This document shows positions 26,601-38,450 of a stretch of DNA of 64,000 nucleotides, one piece after another. The first letter of the stretch is position 1; each line of letters starts with the position of its first letter. The DNA is from Hemicentrotus pulcherrimus (lineage: Eukaryota > Echinodermata > Echinoidea > Camarodonta > Strongylocentrotidae), in the NCBI GenBank assembly GCA_003118195.1, contig BEXV01000158.1, positions 156,227 to 220,226 on the forward strand, written 5' to 3'. Both the position numbers and the translations under genes were made by a program. The notes below the pieces were generated by a model. It was given only the letters and a program-made list of their open reading frames with translations, made no database searches and was not told the origin of the DNA.

Positions 26601-28949
26601 ATATGCATGGGATAACAATCATATCTGATTTCTAAGCCCAGCTGTGATCATGTTAAGTCAGTCAAGTCTCAGTTTCATTAAACTTGAAACAAATTTAGGC
26701 GACTTTTGTTCCCATTTTGTCTTTCTATCCCTGGTTTCTGTTTTGTTTTGTATTGCTTTATTTGTCTTCTTCTCGCGTTTTTCTTACTTCCCATTCTCAT
26801 AAGTACTGATCTTTTTATTTAATTAATATACATTTGTTTATGCTGAGAAAGCTCAGAACGTTCCACTTATTTCATATTTGCTGACATTATGTTTTAAAAA
26901 ATACGCCACTTAAAAATATTACCCTCGTCTAATCATATGCTTTTGCAAATACATTATATTTATTCAGATATCCTAATTTATATACACAACCATTAATTGA
27001 GATATAGTGGGAATAAGTAAATTGGAAACTTGAAACTGAAAGCGCATAGAGATGGAAGGAAACATTTTACGATGCGTTAATAGTATTAGGATTGTTATTA
27101 TTATTATTATCATTATTTTAATTATTATTTCCTCTTAGTCACACAGTCGCAGAACGGAAAAACACACACGATAGTTTATGGACAGTCTACCTTCAACGCG
27201 AGATCGAAAACTGAGTACCGAAAGCAATAACCTTAAAACTTAATAGATAAAAGTAAAATTTAGGGTTAATAATTTAGGAATACAAACTAAATATTGCATC
27301 TAAAATCATCATTTTTTTCAAATGCATATTACTACGTGCCCGTTGACACCACTCCATGAACTAAAGCTTTTTGTAATCAGCGACTCTCAAACAAGACACA
27401 CTAAGGAAGGTATGGGAGGGTGTGTGCATTGTGCGTGTTCTGAGAGGAGGGGAGTAATTTGCTTGAGGAATCCACTGTTTATTTGTATACAAATTACCTT
27501 GAGCTTTGTTCCAATACTCCAATTTTAAGGGATCACTTGCCGATCAAATTACCCAAATAGAGCAAGGAAATAATTAATTGATCCTTGGTCTATATGGAAT
27601 CTCCATATCCTAGATTCCATGTTACATGCGTGAGTGTGCGTTAAGGGTTACGTGAGTGCGTGTGTAATTAAAGCATCCTACGAGAATAGCATGGATTTCT
27701 GTAATGAAAATAGGCACTTTATCTATTTATCTATTACTTGGTTAAAATGTTACATTATAGTCGATACCTTCCATTAAATGAGAGACCTAACTTGAAGATA
27801 ATAATTATAAACGCCTTTATAATAATAATAGGTGCATTCTTGGAGCCACACGTAACATCTATTTTTAATTCTAGTTTAAATTTGCATAAAACCCTTTGTA
27901 GATTGATAATTTCAAGTAAGTACTTCTAGATCTTTACTAATATGTTTGTACGTCAGCATTTGGAAAAGAAAGTAATCGGTTTTCATGGCTCTGTGGACAC
28001 AGTTTACGGGGAAACAATATAGGAGAATATAAAAGAATACATTACCAAGCTGCAAAGTAATCTTATTTTCTTGATATATAAAGTGCAACTAAATGATAAC
28101 GCGAAAATAAATATCAGTTGTTACTCAGCTTCCCTTGGCACCGAAACTGGTTATAGCTAAAAATAACAAATAAATCAAAGACCGCTTGAATTTCTTAAAG
28201 TGTGTGTAAATACATCTTGAAGGAAAACACGTATAGTGCTGAAGAAAGTAGTGCCTGGAGTCACGTCACTAAGAGTTTCTTACATACGATTGGAGCAAAG
28301 GCACTTCAAAAGATTTCCAGACACCATATAAAGTTACTGTCTCGATTTCAATAATAATTGCACCTACAGCATGGTGGGCAATGAGGGAGCATTTTCAACA
28401 GCAGCATTAAAAACATGTAAGCTGTCGAATTAACTTTGAGATGTAATATTTACTTTCAAAACGTGAGATGCAGTTATAAATACATACTATGTAAATTCAA
28501 ACCCAGATCAAAATAAGACAGATACATGACACTTTAGAGATTTTTTGTTAGTAGAGAGACACTTTCTTTGTTTACGTTTCCACTATATTGACACAATTTC
28601 AACTAAAGCTGCTAAATTGCTTTAAAAAATGCTTCAAAAATGACTCAAACCAAATACTTGAAACCTAGGTTGAGACCTAAAGTTCAAGTTAGAATTTAAA
28701 GTGATGGCCGAACAATTTATAATTTGTTAGGATAATGTAACTGCCCTACACAAATTGCTGTTCTTGTAATGCAAATATAACCACCTTTTGATTTGTGGTT
28801 TAAAATGATGCATATGCAAATGCTTTTAGAAAACTAGGTAAATTGTTAATTTTCTATCCGGGGACAATACTTTCACGTGTCTCCCCTTATTACTGAGTTA
28901 AATTAATGAAGAAACCTAGATGTTGACATTCAATAAAATGACATTCAAT
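20611..28949. other. Unique AT-rich DNA, no supported gene
   Basis: A small (GTA)n patch at 23690-23745 can fold on itself; an (ATT)n patch lies at 27095-27130 and TG-rich runs near 21660-21710. A minus-strand frame at 25816-25541 begins with a signal-peptide-like segment but has no other support. Nothing else recognisable. Confidence 0.5.
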
Positions 28950-29278
28950 ATAAGGGTAAGTAAAGTAATCCGCAACGGCAGTGGAACGTCGAAGGTTGAT
29001 AAAAGGGTAGGTAAAGTAATCCACGACAGCAGTGAAACGACGAAGGTTGATAAAAGGGTCGGTAAAGTAACCCACGACGGCAGTGAAACGTCGGAGGTTG
29101 ATAAAAGAATAGGTAAAGTAACCCACGGCGGCAGTGAAACGTCAAAGGTAGATAAATAGGTAGGTAAAGTAACCCATGACGGCAGTGAAACGTCGAAGGT
29201 TGATAAAAGGGTAGGTAAAGTAACCCACGACGGCAGTGAAACGTCGAAGGTTGATATAAGGGTGGATACAAACATCCG
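28950..29278. repeat. 51-bp minisatellite, about 6.4 copies
   Basis: The GGTTGATA word starts at 28994, 29045, 29096, 29147, 29198 and 29249, an exact 51-bp spacing with no indels. The unit also contains GGTAAAGTAACCCACGACGG and CAGTGAAACGTCGAAGG. Because 51 is divisible by three and the unit lacks stops in several frames, overlapping open frames of 69-127 codons appear on the minus strand and 79 on the plus; simultaneous openness argues against coding. Confidence 0.95.
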
Positions 29279-29360
29279 CACACACAACACAACACACATT
29301 CACAAATATATAACAAGTATTAATTTCACCTTTTAAATAACAACTCACCATTTCTTATCT

Positions 29361-30020
29361 AAAGGCCCGGTCACACAGCCTTTCGCGTCTGTATTGCGGG
29401 TAAAATTTCGCGATTTTTTTTTTGCCTGCTGTTGCCCGTGGTGGAAAATGTGCGAAATTGGCTTACCCGCGGTTTACCCGTGGTATGCCCGCGGAACAGA
29501 CGCCGGCGACTGTTCCGCGTCCTTATCGCGGGTGAAGCGCGGTGGTACCGCGGCTTACCACGGGTTTACGCGGAGAAAGGCGTTTGTCCGTGCTTAAACG
29601 TGGTACACACGCTAACGAACATGATAACAACGCGGTACAGACGCGGAACAAACGTGCTATGACCATGCTCCACCCGCGATTACCCGCTAAAATTTCGCGT
29701 CCTACTGCGTGTAACCACGTCTTAACCGCGGCCGTAGCACGTCCTACCACGTTCGTTCCGCGTCTGTACCGCGTCTTTACCGCGTGTGTACCACGTGTAC
29801 GCCCGCGATTACCCGCGGTCTAAATTTTTGGGCAGCCCAAAACTTTTTCGCGCGGCCAACCGCGTGTGAATCTTACCGCGTGTAACGACGGGTAAAGTAC
29901 GGCTGTATCGCGTCTTTATGGCGACCTCAAAGCGTCCAACAGCGTCTGCTTCATGGGCAGAATTGTTTGGCCGTGATTCGGCCGCGATACGCCCGTGGAG
30001 GGCTGTGTGACCGGGCCTTT
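29361..30020. mobile_element. 660-bp CpG-rich TIR element
   Basis: AAAGGCCCGGTCACACAGCC at 29361-29380 is exactly mirrored at 30001-30020. ATCT flanks both outer ends (29357-29360, 30021-30024), a possible target duplication. The interior is very rich in CCGCGG, CGCGT and ACCGCG words in quasi-periodic, partly palindromic order, in sharp contrast to the AT-rich surroundings. Overlapping Arg/Thr-rich frames here are composition artefacts and no transposase motif was seen. Non-autonomous cut-and-paste element; superfamily not determined. Confidence 0.8.
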
Positions 30021-33000
30021 ATCTTGATACATTCTTTACACATCCATCTGAATTTGGTCCATGTCAACCAGCCACACACACAACAATTAATACTCATTTA
30101 CTAATACTCTACGTTAGTTTTATCAGAAAAATTATTCTTGCATTGGGGTTTGCAGTCAAAAAATTCAATTAGAGGATAATTCATGTCCTTTGTAAACAGG
30201 AAAAGTTTCCTATAGGTGAACACTGCACAAGAAAAGCCGCTTGTCTGTCTCTTTTCCAAGTTAACTTGGGGTTTCATTTTACTCATGTGAAGAAAAAAAG
30301 TCTCTCAGGCATGAAAACTTCGATTTCGCCTACGAAAACTTCAGATATGGGAGACTGTGGTTGTATATTCACAATAATAGAATAAATGGGCTATTGGAAA
30401 TGAATCACTTAGTATGCAGCTCTTATGCGTTTCTCTATGCAGCAAAAGAACGAGAATAGTTGCTGAAAGGTTTAATATGCGTGTTCACTGCAGCAGAACT
30501 TGTATCGTTTACGGGGGACATCCAAATACCTCCAATAACGGATGATTGTCGATCTTGCCAAAAAGAATATAAGAGTATATATATATATATATATATTCCT
30601 GTTGTAATTTCACGATAGTGCAATATACATTTAAATTGCTTGCCTAAAGAAAAAAAAAATACAAGTTTCAGTTTTCCAACCCATTGATTTAAAAGAATTG
30701 ATAATACTTTTCTCACTTTCACGAATATGCGACTGTAATGGCATATAAAAACTTGGATTTTTTTAGAACCAATTTGTAAATCCGCTGTAGGTTATTGAAT
30801 TCCTTTCCTTTGTCGTGCAATATTAGCAATGATTAGAAATTAGAATGCAGTACACGTAAGTCTTGAATTATATATTTTGAATAAAAGATGTCAAACGCTA
30901 ATGGCGGTTTTGCAAAAGTCATGCATAAAGATGGGGTAACGCATTTTCACGATTCTTTTTAAGCTTGGGCAGGCCATATAATTTTACGAATTTATCAAAA
31001 TATTCCTCTATTGCCTTCTTGAGTCCTAACATGAGCATGCCTTTAATTGAAGGTATGCAATAAAAACGAAGTATTTATAGAATGCGATTTCCACGCTTGA
31101 GTTAGGCGACACAGTGACGGGTCTCCACCGCCATTTTTTTATGGCGCTTATTTTTGGAAGGCTGGCCATGATTTATGTAGAGGAATCGAGTACTGATGAC
31201 ACTAACGATAGGGCCTTACCTTAATGACACACCTGGGTTCATCAAATAAAATTCCATCTACATCATCATCGAGGTCAAAACATTTATCGCTTACATTAGT
31301 CACCTCAGTCAACATTCTTTCTCTTCCAGTATCTCTCATTATATTTCCTTTTACATCTGTTTTAGAAATCTATCTTTCTCTTCCTTTTCCCTCCTTTTCT
31401 AGCAATCTCTCCTTTCATTTCGTAGATTTAATCCGAAACAAACACAAGTCGGAGAGTCATCCATATGTTTGAATACATACCAATAGCCATTTCCACACTC
31501 GTACTTATTAACCAAGTATTGAGAATAATTTTATTTAAACATTTTGTGACGAGTCAGCACAACGTGATGCACCCTTTAAAAATTCGAATCAACATAGGTC
31601 TATGTGCATGATGATTCTGTAAAATGTTGAAAAACAAATCCAAAAATGTAAGACAAAAGTTATCATCAGTTACCACGTCATGATTTAACATTTTGACTAC
31701 GATAGGAAGTCTTCTATGGACAATGAGATCATGTCTTGTTTTCATTTTTGTTTGTATCAGCTCATACCGCAACTTTGATATCATTTTATGAATGGAATTT
31801 GGGGAACATTATTAGCCTGTCTGTATGATCATTATATAAATATCAATATATATATATATATATATCCTCAAATTGAAGACAATAAGGTCAATTTCATTCA
31901 CAAGCAGTGCACCTTCAAATTAGGCTAAACATCATAGGGTAACAATGATTAGTCAGTCCATGTTTCCTCAATCTCCAGCCATTAGCGGGCAGTAAATACT
32001 TTCCTTCCCTCAGTCATATATCAAATTTTACCTCATTCCTTTCATTTTGATTCCTCTTTTGTGACTCCGAAAGGTCATGGTCCAAGCCTGGTTTTCATTA
32101 TTTCTGCCCATTATTATTCCAGCCGCAGAAGTAGAATGTTTTCATTCTCAAACGCAAGGCATGTCATCCATGGTTGTGTCTTCTGCTACTAAATATAGCC
32201 TCGGGCGATACAGAAGCACGACATGACTCGAGGCAGGGGAGAGAGGGGGCGAGTCACTGATCATATCAAGCCAATTTTAGCATTAATTAATCGTGTTTGC
32301 TCGATGAATGTTCTCGTTGTTTACAGCTAGCAGTTGATTGAAGATGTCTAGTGATGGTATTGGGTAATTAGATAATTATACGAGCGATTTGAATACAATT
32401 CATTCAAGGAAGAGCAGAAGGAAAGAGATCAAATGGTCCTTATTTTAAGATTTGTTTTAGAGATAGGGCCTCTAATCCAGCACAGGGATTAGTCCGGTTG
32501 GTGTCACATGACCTCGGGGTAGCAATATGCAGTCAATCAAAACATATATTCATGGTACTAGATAGGAAAACGTGTTCATTGGACAGAATAATGGGTCAAA
32601 TATTTCAAAGGCAAGTTAGGCGATTACTGTGGCATTGGTGTGTTAAAGTGCATTGAAAATCGATAAGTCAACCTTGGTTATGACTCGAGGTGATTTCAAA
32701 CCTTCCAGAATTCAGACTAAAGCCTATTAGCTGAAACACTTATTTGTCTTCATTCTGTGCTCATTCGGTTACTTTAACTAAACCAGGAAAGAGTAGAGTC
32801 CCAAGCGTTTCACGTACTTCGTCCAAAGTATAGGGTTTTTGAAACATCAAATGAAAGGGAGATGGCATCGGTTTCAAAAGATCATGCAGTTACATGGCAC
32901 AAATTGTAACATCAAAAACAAAGAGACCAGGCAACAGGCTAAATCAGTGAAACGAGCATTTATTATCTCTTTTTTACAGGCTTCTGCTTTTCTTTTCGTT

Positions 33001-34714
33001 TACTTCTTCAATGTGACAAGAATAGAGTCAGAGATTTGTTGTAGTTGGCAAACGGTCTATGATATTTCCCCCCAAATGTGGATAGGGGCATATTTTTCAA
33101 GTAAAGGGAGAATCACCTTTTGCCCCCCCCCCCCTTCGTTCTAAGAGCGTTCTCCGGTATCTAGTAAAATTATAGTCATTCTGTTGCTCGCTGTATTTTT
33201 TTTGGTCAAATGCCTAAGGCTTCAAAATCATTTGCTATTTGCTTTGATAAAACTATTTTTGACCACTTGTTAGTTTCACTGAAGGAAGTACATGTACTAA
33301 TATTAGTTTGGGAGTAGGGGAAACCCCGCTAAAGTGATCCACCTGCACCTGCACAAATACAGCAGGAGGAGAGACTCTAGGGTCACAGTTATGCACTTCG
33401 CTTTTACCCTCCTATGCCACAGCAAATACATAACAGTAATGATAATAATCATCATCATTATTATTACAATGATATTAATAATATTAATGGCATTAAAATA
33501 ATGATAATAATGCTAATAATATATATAATCATAATAATAATAAAAGAAATAATACATTCGTATCACAAAGATATTATAAATTTAACCTTACGTATTTTAA
33601 CAAAACACTGCAGAAGTAGCATTTGCACATCTAGAAAACGTCTAAACCCCTTTTAACATTGAAATCGATGTGAATTTCAGTTATGACATGGCAAAAATGT
33701 ATCCAATTTATGGCATGAGACGGGTAACTCAATATTGACTACAAGCAGGTAGAAATCAATAAAAAGTATTACTTATGAATCTCAGTATGTGAGAGTAACA
33801 TATGCCATTTCTATGTTGGCTAATCACAGCTTATTTATAGCCTATGGCCGGTTTCGACAAGTCTCAGTAGCATTTCTGAGCTTTCGGTCATTGTACATGA
33901 GTAGAATTATCATTTTCTTTTAATATCGGTTTCATATAATCTGTAAACATTCTTGGTCAATGGGCTAAAAGGCAATTCATGGGGGATTTCAACATAATTA
34001 TCATATTGCATCGCTGTATTATTTTGTGTCTTATAATTGGTGTACACAACTTTTAAGCTGATTTGATTGTCTCTTAAACCCTAGTTTGAACTTGTCTGTC
34101 CTTCGTTAACTGGGTTATTTATTCTTCCAGCACCTTTTTGGTTGCCAACTCGTGATATTGAAGCTTGAACAAAGCATCGCATCGAGACATATGCTTGACA
34201 AAGACGTTTTCAATGCTTTATCTTGCATATTATATACCAACTGTTCAATGTATCTGTCTTCAGTGGTACATGCATAAGGGATTGGCACCAGCAAATATGA
34301 GGGCGCAGGTAGAGAATTAGAATAATGTCAAATTTTTGTCCCTAGTCGATTCAGCTTTCTCCAGCAGCATTTGCTCATGTTTGTGAGTGGAGGAAACGAC
34401 TGGAGGCAAGGAGGAACACAATCTCTACGCCATAAAACCAGTACACATCACAACACGGGTAAATCAATGATCAGGCGTGCCGAGAATAAGCTATTAGCCT
34501 GAACAGTTTCACGACTGAATCAATTAACTTAACTTCACAACAGGCGGGAGTCGTTTTCTGCACAGAAAATGAATTCAATTGCAGGATAGTCATGAACCAA
34601 TGGATATATTTTTGTCAAATTTTGAGAGATTTTTAACAGTATTTTCACGCGCAAAAGAGAACCAAACTAGTATGTTACTAGCTTATGTTTTGATACATAT
34701 ATCTGTAGGTGGAA
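30021..34714. other. Unique DNA with (TA)n, (AAT)n and poly-C
   Basis: (TA)n at 30575-30596 and 31846-31866, poly-C at about 33122-33134, and an AAT/ATC-rich low-complexity block at 33430-33545. Around 32100-32400 there is a less AT-rich segment with several transcription-factor-like words (see findings). No gene supported. Confidence 0.5.
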
Positions 34715-35010
34715 CAATAATAGTAATCGCTACATTTATATTGGGAACATATCCATTACAGGGGAATGCTGAATGCGCCTATACAAAGTACTATCATTAC
34801 ACTGGTTTTAGCCCAGCTGGCTTAAGGCGCTCAAAGTATTCAAGAAATATGTTCCTGCCAGGTACCCATTTACTACACCTGGGTAAAGAGTAGCCTGCAA
34901 TTGTAAAGTAAACTCCTTCAGAATGACCTCAGTGCCGCGGTGGGACTCGAAACGAGAAGCATAAGATCCACAAACAGGTAATATATGGACTAGACCACGA
35001 CGTCTCTAAA
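34715..35010 (-). mobile_element. Near full-length tRNA-derived SINE
   Basis: Read on the minus strand from 35010: a tRNA-like head with CGTGGTCTAGTCC (A-box region) and GTTTCGAGTCCCACC (B-box region) ending GCGGCAC; then the body with CTTTACCCAGGTG and AATGGGTACCTGGCAGG; then a distal part with GCGCCTTAAGCCAGCTGGGC and an ATTACTATTATTG-type tail at the low-coordinate end. This is the most complete member of the family in the window. Confidence 0.85.
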
Positions 35011-38000
35011 TGTTTATAAATACATAATGTGTGTTTTAAGTATTTACGTAAACATCTACATAATGTTATTATTTCATGGACATCTTAGTCAACCATTCAC
35101 CTAGAGATCAATGTAGTAGCACCGGGGCAACTTATGGTTAAAAGTGGTTAATAGTGGGCAAGGAAAAGAGAGAGGGGATGGGAGAGAACGAGGGTGAAAA
35201 GAGGGAGAGATGTGGTTTATAGAGAGAGGGAGAAGGGAGAGAGGGTATATGGATTATAAAACGAGGTTGAAGGGGGAAAAGAGACATACCAAACGACAAC
35301 CCAAAAAAGTCACAGGAATTACATTAAGTTAGACCATTGTAAACTGAGCCCTCTCGCGTTCGAACGCTCCACCTCCCAACAATTTGGTCATTCAATTCAA
35401 TAAGCCAGTTTTTAAATAGCTTCGGAATGCATGACCCCCAAATATCCACAGATTTTTTACACTATGGATACGTCCCACTTGTGTATTTTAGAATAATCAC
35501 TGTAGAAGTGATGGAGGTGCTTCATTAATAACTTTTGTTTGCCCTCTTAAGAAGAATACTTCAACCTATGTATCAGATGAATGTACTGTCGGTACATAAA
35601 TGAATACTTACATGAGCACGATACGATTATTCGTCTACATGGTTTTACATGCGCAAATCCTAATTATAAACTCGCTTATTCAATTCATTTGGCATCGTTA
35701 AAAGAAAATCAAGATCAAATTATAAATACAAAATACATTATAGGTCAGGACCTCAACATATGATTGTAAATGACAACCCTATTAAAGTTAAACACTATAT
35801 TAAAGTTAATTGAAACAAAATGGAACTTACAAGATGTATAAATATAATTTTTACAAATTTATACAAGCACCTTTAAGACACAAAAGACCCATCCTCATCA
35901 CAACTGAAACGAAGCTACGCTTTTTGTGAAATCTACAAATACAAACTTATTTGTATATAGTTTAAGAGAACACATATATGTCATGGGCTCGCCAAACAAG
36001 TACAATATTTATAAATTATACGGGTATATCAATTAACGGTTGTTTTCGGGCCTAGCTGATATGAATATTGTCATGAATTACAAATTGTCACGTCTTGTAA
36101 TGTTTAGATAACTGCACTATTTGCTTAGTATATATGTTTTAATATAGAGTGGGGGTGTTCTTTCTACTCCCTCCTATTTAATGGTAAAAGGAAAGGGGAC
36201 GAAGGACATGTGAAAGGGGAGAATAGAAATAATGTTTTAAAAAATTAATTGCCTACCATTTGTGCTTCAGTGTTCGTTCGATTCGCTTACTCGCATTCCG
36301 CCCACCTGCACCCCGAACTCACACTATACCAATACTGGTGTTAATATAACTCAACTAAAAGAAGGAGAGTGTTATCTGCTTAAAATGGGATGAGGGAGCA
36401 GGGTGAGAAAAAAACGAGGAGAATCTGAAAAACATTTTTAAAGAGCGTTTTTTTTTACAACATTACTGAATCCTTCATAATGAGTAAAGAAAAATTCTAT
36501 AAAGGTGCTTTTATTATCAATATAACCATTGGTTGAGTCAGTAATTCACAACAATGATGACATATATAGGAGGGATCAAAGTGAAGGAGTAGATCTTTTC
36601 AAGACTTCCGTTTTCGACAATTGGACTAATGTAGTTCATTCCTGTAAAACCATGCACTATTTTATATATAATCTCTTGATTCTCAACTAAATAAGTACTG
36701 CCAAAATAATCCGTGTCACAGAAATGGGTTGTTAATCTGCTAAAGTAATATACAAATTTCGCGTGACTTCTATTATTTGTTCATACCTCCTCTTCACTCC
36801 TTCTTCTCTAATATTAGTTTTCCCTCCAGCTTCCTGATAAGCTTATATGACACGAAACATGATCATCTCTCAACTGATTGTAAAAACCAATAACATTTTT
36901 TTCATCAATAAATTGCCACGAGAAATTGAAAATTTAAACGGAAACGGGGCATGCCTAATTGAAAACCTTGCGTGAGCGCTACTTAAAGATTACCAGCATG
37001 GGTGTCATACCATCTGAGCTCGTTTCATGGTAATGGCAAATTCTGCTGAAGGTCCATACACGATAAAAGCTTGAGTCGCCTATTTTCAATAACCAGCGTC
37101 AAAGACTGCAATGTATCTGGACATATAATTGAATGCTGAGGCTAAAAATAGAAAATATAATACTCACGAGGAGAAACAGTAATGTCGACATTCGAGGAAT
37201 GAATAAAATACCTGTATTTCAAAATCTGAAATGTCATGGACTTGATATTGTGATTTTTTTTTTAATTTAAAGGGCAGAACTAGAAAACTAAGTAAAGAGT
37301 CCATGTGTGACTCTCGTTAAAACTAAAAAAAAGGACATTAAGCCCGTGCAAACTATTTTTCCTCATAAAATGAAAATAAAAATCAATGTTGAAGAAATAA
37401 AAGGTGCAGTGGAATTTTGGTTTCTGGTCTTCATCTGTTTCCGTTCGCTTGTATTCTTTGTATTACACTGTAAAAACTAATAAACCATTTACCCAGAATA
37501 TTTATAGTTTCAAAAGACGAATATATTTCACACTGTATCTTTACACAAGATGTGACTTTGCACTATTTGCAAAACGTTCATTTAAAAATACAATTCCAGT
37601 TAAATTTGGTAATCGTTTGGGGTTGTTTCGTTTTGATGAGTGAAAGTTATCAAGAACAAGCACGATGAAGATTGTACACAATTTATTTTAATAACCCTGT
37701 TTAATAAACTTTGGACGTACAGCGCCACATTGTTGACATTAATACAATTAAAGGAAAATAGTACGCGGTCTATAGGATCCCCTTCTCAATATATGCAATT
37801 AACCAATAGTAATAGTGACAGGGGATGTGTTCGACTGTCACAAATTGTTATCAACACCTTTCGAGTGGAAGGAAGGAAGGAAGGTTAATGCCTGATGTGT
37901 TAATGTGTCGTTGACTGGAAGGTTATGCGACCAGACACTGGTAGACCAGTGAACATTGACCCAACATAAGCCTCATTTTCTAAAAGATATAGTATTAGGC

Positions 38001-38094
38001 TTAAGATTATAATCAGGCTTAAGGTAAATTTTAAGAATGGGCTTAGGCAATGTAGAGGTGTCGTAGTCTCTTTGATACGTTACTGGACAGTTAA
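35011..38094. other. Unique AT-rich DNA
   Basis: A purine-rich AGAGGGAG stretch lies at about 35165-35250 and a (GGAA)4 run near 37868-37884. No gene or further element recognised. Confidence 0.5.
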
Positions 38095-38450
38095 TTTTTG
38101 GGCAAGACAATAATCTATATTTGCCACTCTCCACCCAGGTGGATGGGTACCTGGTAGGATACGAACGGTGATTTGGTTGGATTGGCATGAGTGCGCTTAT
38201 AAAATGGCGCCTGGTCGGAATACTTCCCAAGGAGTGAAGCGTGTGCCATTTCTATATTTTTTCTTAATTGGACTTAAAGGCATTTCAGTCATAAAGACTT
38301 TTTATGCCTCTCGCGCTGCAATTGTTATGATGAAAAATGCACTTGTGTGGATGAATCTAATGAATGGGCAATGACGATCAAATGTAAAGCACCCAATGAC
38401 GTATTATTAAGCGCTATAAGAAGGTGACTATTATTATTATTAGTGTTATT
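38095..38450 (+). mobile_element. tRNA-derived SINE with (ATT)n tail, degraded head
   Basis: The body starts at TTTTTGGGCAAGACAATAAT and continues CCACTCTCCACCCAGG then ATGGGTACCTGGTAGGATAC, as in the other copies. The distal part ends with TTAAGCGCTATAAGAAGG and a (TAT)n-type tail (38428-38450). The tRNA head is missing or too diverged to recognise. The frame at 38168-38374 is inside the SINE and is not a gene. Confidence 0.8.

Noticed and set aside
28890..29351. Minus-strand frames of 69-127 codons with a 17-residue periodic peptide
   Set aside because: Several frames are open simultaneously across the 51-bp minisatellite, with no start or splice support.
29394..29823. Arg-rich frames in the CpG-rich block as a GC-rich gene
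   Set aside because: They overlap on both strands and lie wholly within the TIR element; composition explains them.
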